From contig CAYRFV010000210.1 in NCBI GenBank assembly GCA_964423545.1, positions 1-10,017 of the forward strand: 10,017 nucleotides of DNA. Reading direction: 5' to 3'. Positions 1 to 5,729 of the stretch are shown one piece after another. The stretch comes from JALOOE01 sp964423545 (GTDB lineage Bacteria; Chloroflexota; Anaerolineae; CG2-30-64-16). The stretch's first letter is position 1. Every line of letters starts with the position of its first letter. The position numbers were made by a program, and so were the translations under genes. The notes beneath the pieces were generated by a model, which saw nothing but the letters and a program-made list of their open reading frames with translations, had not been told where the DNA came from and ran no database searches.

Positions 1-2
1 GC

Positions 3-1889
3 GGCAGACCGCCCGATCCGGCCGAGCTGCTGGCGCTGCGCGACCCGGCGGCGGCGCTGCAGGCCCAGGTGCAGGCCCTGAACGCCCAGATCACCGGCCT
101 GCAAGCGCGCAACGCCGAGCTGCTGGCGCAGCTCGAGGAACTCAGGCGGCAGGTGAGCGCCAGGATCGCTCAGCCGGCGATGACCGATGTGTCGGGACAA
201 CTGCCGCGCAATCCGGGCAGCCTGAAGCCGCGCGCCCGCGACCAGGTCAGGTTCGTCGTGCTGAACCACACGGCGGTCGACCCTAGCGTGGGCGTGGACC
301 GCTTGGCTGCGGCGCATCAGAAGCGTTGGGGCGCGATCCTCTACCACTACTTCATCGCCGCAGATGGCAAGATTCTGCAGACGAATTCGCTTGACGAGAG
401 CGTCGATCTGACCCAGCCATGGCCGGGGCAGGCCGTCAACCTGGCTGTCGCCGGCGACTTCACCAGCCGGACGCCGACCGAAGCGCAGCTTGCGGCCGCG
501 GCGCACCTGACCGCGTGGCTGCTGCAGGAGCTGAAGCTGCCCGACGACGCCGTGAAAGGCGCGAGCGAGCTGATTCCGACGCAGTCGCCGGGGCTGCAAT
601 GGCTTCAGGGCCAGAATTGGAAGGGGATGCTGTTGGCGCAGATCGCCGATGTCCAGCGGGCCGCCGGAGGCGCGCCCGTGGACCAAGCCACCTTGCAGGC
701 GCTGCGCGGCCAGATCAGCCAGCTGCAGCAGTCGCTGGCCCAGGCGCAGGCCGCGATCGCGGCGCTGACCGCGGAGCGCGATCAACTGAAGGCGCAGCTC
801 AGTCAGATGCCTGATGTAACCCGGCTCAACCAGCAGATCCAGGAGCTGACCCAGCAGCTTCGGGCCGTCACAGCGGAAAGGGATGCGCTGGCGCGGCAGA
901 CGCAGGCGCTAAACGCGGACAACGCCGCTTTGAACGCGCAGGTGCAGGCGCTGAACGCGGAGAAGGCCCGCCTGACGCAGCAGATCGCGGCGCTCAATCA
1001 GACCATCGAGGAGCTGCGCCGCCAGCTTGCCGGCGGCTCGGGCGCCGTGCCCCTGCCGACCATCCGGGACATCACGGACGACCTTCCCAAACACCCGACG
1101 AATCGCTATGCCTCGCGCACCCTCGACAAGATCACGCACATCGCGATCCATCACAGCGCGGCGCCGGCCAATGTTGCCATCGAGACGATCGCATCGTATC
1201 ATGTGAACACCAACAACTGGCCCGGCATCGGCTATCACTACTGCATCGGGCCGGACGGCGCCATCTTCCAGGTCAACCAGCTCGAGACGATCTCCTACCA
1301 TGCGGGCGTGGTCAACAGCTACACGATCGGCATCTGCGTAGAGGGCGACTTCCGCAACGGCCTGATCCCGACGCCCAAGCAGATCGAGAGCTCGGCGCAT
1401 CTGTCGGCGTGGCTCTCGCAGAAGCTCAAGATACCGGTCGATCATATCCAGGGGCACCAGGAGTACCCGCAGAATGCCACCGAGTGCCCGGGCGATGACT
1501 GGTCCTCCGGCCAGAACTGGAAATCGATGGTGCACAGACGTGTGGAGGCGATCCTGGCCGGCGCGCTTGCGCCGGCGACCAAGACGATCGGCCACTATGT
1601 GTTATTCTGGCAGCGCGCCGATGACTGGGCCAAAGAGGACTATGCGGCGGCCGTGAACTACGTGGCGCGCTTCCGGCCAACGCATGGCTTCTCCGTGGAA
1701 GACGCTGGCAACGCCGAATACGTCACCATCGTCGGCGGGCCCGCCGGCGTCTCGCCCGCGGCGGAACAGACGCTGCGCGCTGCCGGGTGCAAGGTCGAAC
1801 GCCTTGCCGGCGCCGACTTCGCTGAGACGAAGCGGCTGCTCGATGATCTGGCGCAGCGCGGCAAGCGCTTCCAAACCTTCGACGTATAG
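3..1889 (+). CDS. Two-domain N-acetylmuramoyl-L-alanine amidase-like protein, 5' end outside window
   Basis: The frame is open to the left edge (about 628 visible residues, numbered here from nt 3), so the true start and any signal peptide are missing. The visible order is: short coiled coil (about residues 15-52); amidase_2/PGRP-like domain 1 (about 80-215); long Q/L/A-rich coiled coil (about 225-345); amidase_2 domain 2 (about 375-520); and a C-terminal segment from nt 1581. Domain 2 keeps the type-2 amidase zinc set: H383 in IHHSA, H485 in GHQEY and C495 in ECPG, plus Y411 in YHY. This family cleaves the lactyl-amide bond between N-acetylmuramic acid and L-Ala of peptidoglycan. In domain 1 the equivalent ligands read N88, A187 and S195, so it probably only binds. 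The tail (IVGGPAGVS … VERLAGADFAET) resembles one cell-wall-binding repeat 2 unit, an inference by eye. An envelope role is likely. scpA follows 10 nt after the stop. Confidence 0.85.
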   Translation, partial: GRPPDPAELLALRDPAAALQAQVQALNAQITGLQARNAELLAQLEELRRQVSARIAQPAMTDVSGQLPRNPGSLKPRARDQVRFVVLNHTAVDPSVGVDRLAAAHQKRWGAILYHYFIAADGKILQTNSLDESVDLTQPWPGQAVNLAVAGDFTSRTPTEAQLAAAAHLTAWLLQELKLPDDAVKGASELIPTQSPGLQWLQGQNWKGMLLAQIADVQRAAGGAPVDQATLQALRGQISQLQQSLAQAQAAIAALTAERDQLKAQLSQMPDVTRLNQQIQELTQQLRAVTAERDALARQTQALNADNAALNAQVQALNAEKARLTQQIAALNQTIEELRRQLAGGSGAVPLPTIRDITDDLPKHPTNRYASRTLDKITHIAIHHSAAPANVAIETIASYHVNTNNWPGIGYHYCIGPDGAIFQVNQLETISYHAGVVNSYTIGICVEGDFRNGLIPTPKQIESSAHLSAWLSQKLKIPVDHIQGHQEYPQNATECPGDDWSSGQNWKSMVHRRVEAILAGALAPATKTIGHYVLFWQRADDWAKEDYAAAVNYVARFRPTHGFSVEDAGNAEYVTIVGGPAGVSPAAEQTLRAAGCKVERLAGADFAETKRLLDDLAQRGKRFQTFDV

Positions 1890-1899
1890 TGGAGCCATC

Positions 1900-2685
1900 A
1901 TGTTCGCCGCACTCCGTGACGATGGCTATCAGGTGCGCCTGCCCGTCTTCGAGGGGCCGCTCGACCTGCTGCTCCAGCTCATCGAGCGCGAGCGCCTCGA
2001 TATCAGCGTCGTCTCCATCGCAGCGGTCACCGAGCAGTTCCTGGGCTATGTCCGGCAGATCGAGGATCTGCAGCCCGATACGCTGGCCGATTTCCTGGTG
2101 CTGGCCGCGCGCCTGGTGTGGATCAAGTCGCGCATCCTGCTGCCGCAGCCGGAACAGCCCGAGGATGAAGCGGAGGAAGACCCCGCCGAGACGCTCGCGC
2201 GCCAGTTGAAGGAATACAAGCGCTACAAGGAGGCCGCGCTGGCCTTGAGGGCGATCGAGGATCGGGGCTGTCACACCTATTCGCGCGTCGCGCCGCCCCC
2301 GGAGCTCGATACGCGGCTCGAAGCGGGCAGCGTCACGCTCGACGGGCTGTTAGCGGCGGCGCAGCGGGCCTTCTTGAGCCTCCCGCCGACGCCGCCCGTG
2401 CCGGAAGGCATTGTGGTGCCCTTTACCCTCACCATCCGCGACCAGATCGGCCTGATCCGCCGCGAGACGGCCGGCGGCCGCACCGTCACCTTCCGCGCGC
2501 TGCTGCAGCACGCCCGGCAGCGCGTCGAGGTGATCGTCACCCTGCTCGCCGTGCTCGAACTGATCAAGCGCCGCCAGATCAACGCCGTGCAGGACGAGAT
2601 GTTCGGAGAGATCGCCATTGCGCCGGCGCCCGGCGCAGTGATCGACGACGACGAGGCAGCCACCGAGCCCAACGGGGATCGCTGA
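1900..2685 (+). CDS. scpA: Segregation and condensation protein A (kleisin)
   Basis: This 261-residue protein matches the usual ScpA length. ScpA is the kleisin that bridges the SMC ATPase heads and, with ScpB, forms the bacterial condensin that compacts and segregates the chromosome in the cytoplasm. The N-terminal signature is clear: YQVRLPVFEGPLDLLLQLIE at about residues 10-29, then a helical stretch ending AARLVWIKSRILLPQPE. An acidic linker follows (EDEAEEDPAE). The C-terminal winged helix is visible in VEVIVTLLAVLELIKRRQI. The ATG at 1900 is preferred over in-frame codons further upstream because GGAG (1891-1894) sits 5 nt before it and the family N-terminus begins there. It starts 10 nt after the amidase stop, so co-transcription is likely. 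No scpB follows; the next gene converges, with 8 bp between the stops. Confidence 0.95.
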   Translation: MFAALRDDGYQVRLPVFEGPLDLLLQLIERERLDISVVSIAAVTEQFLGYVRQIEDLQPDTLADFLVLAARLVWIKSRILLPQPEQPEDEAEEDPAETLARQLKEYKRYKEAALALRAIEDRGCHTYSRVAPPPELDTRLEAGSVTLDGLLAAAQRAFLSLPPTPPVPEGIVVPFTLTIRDQIGLIRRETAGGRTVTFRALLQHARQRVEVIVTLLAVLELIKRRQINAVQDEMFGEIAIAPAPGAVIDDDEAATEPNGDR

Positions 2686-2693
2686 GGCGCGGC

Positions 2694-3098
2694 TCAGGAT
2701 GGCCGGCGTTCGGCCCGACCAGGCAGCCGCCGGCCATCCACCAGGTTGGCGACGAGCAGCGCCGCGCTGGCGCCGGCCAGGTCGATCATCAGGTCGATTC
2801 CGGACATGGTGCGGCCCGGCACCCAGCTTTGGTGGAACTCATCGGTCGCGCCGTATAGCGTCGCGACCGCCAACGCCCATGCAGTCGGATGTCTCACCCC
2901 CACCCCGCGCAGCGCCCACCACAGCAGCACAGCCAGGACGCCGTACTCGGTCAGGTGACCGACGACCTGCTCCAAGCCCGGCAGCCCCGACTCGAACGTG
3001 GGCAGATCGGGGCGCGATGACAGCAGAAAGATCAGTCCCATCCACGCAAGCACTGCCGCCCAACGCACGGCGACGCTGCTCCGCACTCTCGCGGCCAT
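2694..3098 (-). CDS. VanZ-like family membrane protein
   Basis: The product is a 134-residue membrane protein with four hydrophobic segments: around WAAVLAWMGLIFLLSS, YGVLAVLLWWAL, TAWALAVATLYGAT and DLAGASAALLVANLV. The family signature is well preserved: SSRP after the first segment, H-L-T-E-Y at the second, DEFHQSWVPGR after the third, then DLMIDLAGA. VanZ proper gives low-level teicoplanin resistance, but most family members have no defined role and are found in many envelope contexts. The ATG is supported by AAGGAG placed 6 nt upstream, inside the end of the glycosyltransferase gene; the SD overlaps that gene's stop region and only 3 nt separate the two genes, so they are translationally close and in one operon. 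The 3' end converges on scpA without a visible terminator. Confidence 0.87.
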   Translation of the reverse strand: MAARVRSSVAVRWAAVLAWMGLIFLLSSRPDLPTFESGLPGLEQVVGHLTEYGVLAVLLWWALRGVGVRHPTAWALAVATLYGATDEFHQSWVPGRTMSGIDLMIDLAGASAALLVANLVDGRRLPGRAERRPS

Positions 3099-3101
3099 CC
3101 T

Positions 3102-4292
3102 TCACTCCTTTTCGGCCCCGCGGGCTGCTTCATAGGCCGCCAACGCGACATCGACCAGGCGCGACCACGCGAACTGCTCAGCCACGCGACGCTGGGCCGC
3201 CGCGCCCAAACGCCGCGCCCGATCCGCGTCCGTCAGCAGCTCGACGACTGCCCGGGCGCATGCCGCTGCGTCGCCGGGAGGGACGCAGACCCCCGCTTCG
3301 CCCAGCGTCACGGGCAGCTCGCCGACCGCATACGCCACCAGCGGCAGTCCGGCAGCCATCAGCTCCAGCACCTTGGCGCTGTGCCGCGCGCGGTTCGACG
3401 GGGTGTCGGCCCACGGCGCCACCGCCACCTGCGCGCGCGCGAACAGCGCGGACAACCGCTCCGATTCGACCCAACCGACCGGATCGATTCCCGGCTCACC
3501 GGCCAGCCGGCGCTCCTCGCCGCCGACCCCGCGGCCCGCAACGACCAGCCGCGCGTCCGGCAGCGTCGCCCGCACCCGCGTCCAGATCGCGATGACATCC
3601 TCCGGCCGCACGCCCGCAAAGCGAGTGTAGAGGATCGCACAGGGGGCATCGACGGCCGGCGGCCGGTGATCGAGGGATGCTGGCCCCGGCCGCCCCACCA
3701 TCACCCCGGCGACCCCGTTATGCAGGACGAAGAGCCGGTCCGGCGCCGCGCCGAACGCCAGGGCGCGCTGCCGCAGACACTCGCTCGTCACGGTCCAGGC
3801 GTCCGCACGGGAGAGGCCCGAGCGCTCCTGCCAGGCGAAGAAGCGTTTCTGCAGCGCCGAGTAGCCCGTGCGCGGATCGTCGTTCCAGCCGCCGGGCCCC
3901 TCCCAATCGTCTGCGTCGACGACCAGAGCGCATGCCGCCGCGGCCCGCGGCCGCCGCGCCCACAGCGCACTTCCCACCAGTCCCGAAGGGCCCTTCGGCT
4001 TGAAAACGTGGACGACCGCCGGCCGCCACGCTGCGACCGCCGCCAACAGATGACGGGCAAGGGCAAAATAGCGCAGCGGACCGGCGGCCGCGGCCCCAGG
4101 CAGCGGCGCGTTGGTCACCTCGACCCCCGCGTCGACCCAGCACTGGCCCGCATCCTCCGGGCTGTCGTACGGCGGGATGAAGAGCGCCACGGCATGCCCA
4201 CGCTGCACCAGCGCACGGCCGAGCGGCAGCGCCCGGGCGCGGGTGGTGCCCTTGGCGCGCAGACCGAACGGGGCGACGAACGCGATGCGCAC
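3102..4292 (-). CDS. Glycosyltransferase, GT4-like (GT-B fold)
   Basis: The product is a 396-residue cytoplasmic enzyme, probably transferring a sugar from a nucleotide-sugar donor to an envelope glycan, lipid or secondary acceptor; the acceptor cannot be read from sequence. The N-terminal Rossmann half opens RIAFVAPFGLRAKGTTRA and contains the VVHVFKPKG strand and DADDWEGPGGW. The C-terminal donor half has RLVVAGRG, VGWVESERLSALFARAQVAVAPW, then KVLELMAAGLPLVAYAVGELP and GVCVPPGD, typical of GT4. E310 of LELMAAG fits the second Glu of the EX7E motif, but the position eight residues earlier is not Glu. The start is taken as GTG 4292, 5 nt after the upstream lipoprotein stop, because the fold begins there; the open frame extends further upstream only across the lipoprotein gene. 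The SD is weak. It is the middle gene of a three-gene operon. Confidence 0.87.
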   Translation of the reverse strand: MRIAFVAPFGLRAKGTTRARALPLGRALVQRGHAVALFIPPYDSPEDAGQCWVDAGVEVTNAPLPGAAAAGPLRYFALARHLLAAVAAWRPAVVHVFKPKGPSGLVGSALWARRPRAAAACALVVDADDWEGPGGWNDDPRTGYSALQKRFFAWQERSGLSRADAWTVTSECLRQRALAFGAAPDRLFVLHNGVAGVMVGRPGPASLDHRPPAVDAPCAILYTRFAGVRPEDVIAIWTRVRATLPDARLVVAGRGVGGEERRLAGEPGIDPVGWVESERLSALFARAQVAVAPWADTPSNRARHSAKVLELMAAGLPLVAYAVGELPVTLGEAGVCVPPGDAAACARAVVELLTDADRARRLGAAAQRRVAEQFAWSRLVDVALAAYEAARGAEKE

Positions 4293-4297
4293 CGCTA

Positions 4298-4795
4298 CTA
4301 TGGCTCCAGGTTGTAGGTCAATCCCACGATCCACCACCGACCGTCCCGCCGGACGAACTCCCACCGGTCGCCGCGGGGCGACACTTCGGCGCCGATCCGC
4401 GTGGTGCTGGACGCGGTCGCCCGATCGCCATCGAGGACGATCTCGATGTCGGCCGGGCTGGCGCGGCTCGGATTGCCGGGGAAGACCAGAACGACATAGC
4501 GCTCGCGGATCGCGTCGCGACCGCGCCAACGGGCGTCGTCGTCGGGGTCGCCCGCGGTGTGCCGAGCGTCCGCGATCACACCATCCGGCGCCCACAGATC
4601 CATCAGCCCGCCGATGTCCTGGCTGACCACCCCCTGGCCCTCCAACAGGATGAGCTGGCGGATCGCCTCCTCGGGGGCGGCGGGCTGCGGCGTCGGGGTG
4701 CGGGCAGGCGCGCCGGACCCCGACGGTGAGCCACAGGCGGCGGGAGCCAGACTGCCCAGTCCAACGACAAGCGCGAGGAGCGCGGTGCGGATCAT
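4298..4795 (-). CDS. Putative lipoprotein with NTF2/SnoaL-like domain
   Basis: The product is 165 residues. The N-terminus MIRTALLALVVGLGSLAPAA followed by C21 looks like a lipoprotein signal peptide, although Pro at -3 makes the lipobox atypical. A low-complexity P/T/A linker (about 22-40) follows, then one domain of about 120 residues with an NTF2/SnoaL-like pattern: EEAIRQLILLEGQGVVSQDI, LMDLWAPDGVI, WRGRDAIRERY, and a final pair of strands ending RWEFVRRDGRWWIVGLTYN. Such cone-shaped domains bind small ligands or act as accessory domains; no catalytic residue can be assigned. The ATG at 4795 is preferred to ATGs at 4801 and 4849 because AAAGG (4803-4807) lies 7 nt upstream and a promoter ends just before it. 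It is the first gene of the operon with the GT4 and VanZ-like genes. Confidence 0.75.
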   Translation of the reverse strand: MIRTALLALVVGLGSLAPAACGSPSGSGAPARTPTPQPAAPEEAIRQLILLEGQGVVSQDIGGLMDLWAPDGVIADARHTAGDPDDDARWRGRDAIRERYVVLVFPGNPSRASPADIEIVLDGDRATASSTTRIGAEVSPRGDRWEFVRRDGRWWIVGLTYNLEP

Positions 4796-4820
4796 CTCCA
4801 TGCCTTTCTGCCGGTCACGG

Positions 4821-4849
4821 ATGGTAGCACGATCTCGGCGCGGCGTCAA
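4821..4849 (-). promoter_or_regulatory. Sigma70-type promoter for the lipoprotein-GT4-vanZ operon
   Basis: Read on the minus strand, TTGACG (4849-4844) and TACCAT (4826-4821) are separated by exactly 17 nt. The predicted start is near 4814, giving a leader of about 19 nt that carries the AAAGG ribosome site of the lipoprotein gene. Position and spacing are good; no experimental support is available. Confidence 0.65.
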
Positions 4850-4886
4850 AGGGCCTGCTCCGCCCGGTCAGACCGCCGCGGCTGAT

Positions 4887-4915
4887 TTGCATTACAGAGG
4901 AACATCCGCTATACT
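4887..4915 (+). promoter_or_regulatory. Sigma70-type promoter for greA
   Basis: TTGCAT (4887-4892) and TATACT (4910-4915) are separated by 17 nt. The predicted start is near 4922, leaving a leader of about 160 nt before greA. The promoter is divergent from that of the lipoprotein operon, with the two -35 boxes 37 nt apart. Confidence 0.65.
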
Positions 4916-4927
4916 GCGAGGCGTTCC

Positions 4928-4948
4928 AGCCGTCCGTCACCGACGGCT
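4928..4948 (+). promoter_or_regulatory. First hairpin of the greA leader
   Basis: AGCCGTC (4928-4934) and GACGGCT (4942-4948) form a perfect 7-bp stem with a 7-nt loop. It lies within a few nucleotides of the predicted transcript 5' end and about 10 nt before the ATG of the small leader ORF. The sequence after it is A/T-rich (GTTTATTTAT), not a clean T-tract. Confidence 0.5.
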
Positions 4949-4958
4949 ACGTTTATTT

Positions 4959-5084
4959 ATGGCTGTAACCGGATATTTCTGGCTGTATCCAGGCGCCGCT
5001 GGCGCTTCTTTTTTTGCCAGCAGGATTGCATCCAGCGGACGGCCAGCACCCGAAGCATGCAGGGAGCTCGAAGGATCGCGTTGA
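4959..5084 (+). CDS. Candidate leader peptide upstream of greA (41 codons)
   Basis: An ATG at 4959 opens a 41-codon frame starting MAVTGYFWLYPGAAGASFFA, hydrophobic in its first half. It ends at TGA 5082-5084, whose last base is the A of the greA ATG (TGATG overlap), the arrangement used for translational coupling. Codons 11-19 run through the terminator-like hairpin and T-tract, so a translating ribosome would unfold it. Against it being real: no Shine-Dalgarno is visible before the ATG (the upstream stretch is T/A-rich), and the peptide resembles nothing known to me. It could be a chance open frame in high-GC DNA. Confidence 0.35.
   Translation: MAVTGYFWLYPGAAGASFFASRIASSGRPAPEACRELEGSR
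4991..5015 (+). terminator. Intrinsic-terminator-like attenuator in the greA leader
   Basis: AGGCGCC (4991-4997), loop GCT, GGCGCTT (5001-5007) give a 7-bp stem (one G-U), followed by C and seven T (5009-5015). No + strand gene lies between the promoter and this site, so it would stop greA leader transcripts after about 90 nt. Competing pairings exist: GCTGGC (4998-5003) can pair with GCCAGC (5016-5021), and CCGCTGG (4996-5002) with CCAGCGG (5032-5038). Either would break the terminator stem. Confidence 0.6.
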
Positions 5085-5557
5085 TGCACGAAACGAACAC
5101 TACCTACCTGACCGCCGACGGCCTGCAGAAGCTGCAAGAAGAGTACGATTACCTGATCACCATTCGCCGGCCCGAGATTGCTCGCCAGATTGCCGATGCC
5201 AAAGCGGACGGTGACCTCTCCGAGAACGCCGGCTACGACGAAGCCAAGAACGCCCAGGCGTTCAACGAAGGGCGCATCCTCACCCTCAAGAATATCCTCG
5301 CCAATGTCGTGGTGATCCGAGAGAATGGTTCCAAGGAGACGGTCGATCTCGGCTGCAAGGTGACCATTCGCGACATCGCCTACGGCGATGAGGAGACCTA
5401 CACGATCGTCGGCTCGACCGAAGTCGATCCCGGCAACGGCCGGATCTCGCTCAAATCACCGATCGGCCGGGCGCTGATGGGCCGCCGCGTGAGCGACCAG
5501 GTACAGGTGCAGACGCCAAGCGGGGTGATCGAGTACGAAATCGTCACGATTGCGTAA
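5084..5557 (+). CDS. greA: Transcription elongation factor GreA
   Basis: The product is 157 residues, the standard GreA length. GreA enters the secondary channel of RNA polymerase and stimulates cleavage of backtracked RNA, rescuing stalled complexes. The N-terminal coiled coil runs from TYLTADGLQKLQEEYDYL to about residue 80; its tip has the acidic pair D44 and E47 in GDLSENAGYDEAKNAQAF, which coordinates the catalytic Mg2+ in the family. The C-terminal FKBP-like domain includes VDLGCKVTIRD, TIVGSTEVDP, ISLKSPIGRALMGRRVSD and GVIEYEIVTI. The ATG at 5084 is chosen over an in-frame ATG at 5057 because AAGGA (5071-5075) lies 8 nt upstream and the family N-terminus begins there. The start overlaps the stop of the leader ORF. 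lysS follows 172 nt downstream, a pairing common in bacteria. Confidence 0.97.
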   Translation: MHETNTTYLTADGLQKLQEEYDYLITIRRPEIARQIADAKADGDLSENAGYDEAKNAQAFNEGRILTLKNILANVVVIRENGSKETVDLGCKVTIRDIAYGDEETYTIVGSTEVDPGNGRISLKSPIGRALMGRRVSDQVQVQTPSGVIEYEIVTIA

Positions 5558-5729
5558 TCGGGGCGCCGCGGCCGGGCGCGGTGATCGCCGCGGGGATCTC
5601 GGCGCGCGAGCTGCGGATCGCTCCGCTCCCGCATGGGACCGCCGCAGGCGAGGCGCAGGCCGCGAGGCGTGATTCGGCCTTCGATCGGTCTCACCCGACG
5701 CCTGATGTCCGCCATCAAGAAGAGGCTCT
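5558..5729 (+). other. greA-lysS intergenic region
   Basis: These 172 nt are very GC-rich. CCGCGGC (5566-5572) and GCCGCGG (5587-5593) can form a 7-bp stem just after the greA stop, but no T-tract follows, so it is not a convincing terminator. I see no good -35/-10 pair before lysS, so read-through from greA is plausible. Confidence 0.4.

Noticed and set aside
67..965. Repeated CAG/CTG-rich DNA in the amidase as a CRISPR-like or tandem array
   Set aside because: The repetition follows heptad coding for coiled coils, with varied spacing and no unique spacers.
1684..1899. Upstream extension of scpA in the same frame
   Set aside because: The extension overlaps the amidase coding sequence in another frame and translates to Ser/Arg/Pro-rich noise; the SD and family N-terminus support ATG 1900.
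2699..4316. Long + strand frames opposite the VanZ-like and GT4 genes
   Set aside because: The proteins are Arg/Pro/Ala-rich with no domain; the minus-strand genes show clear families, tight spacing and a promoter.
4293..4595. N-terminal extension of the glycosyltransferase frame
   Set aside because: It runs antiparallel-frame through the lipoprotein gene, is Arg-rich, and the GT-B fold begins at GTG 4292.
5566..5593. Stem after the greA stop as a terminator
   Set aside because: The 7-bp G/C stem has a 14-nt loop and is not followed by a T-tract, so I keep it only as an intergenic hairpin.
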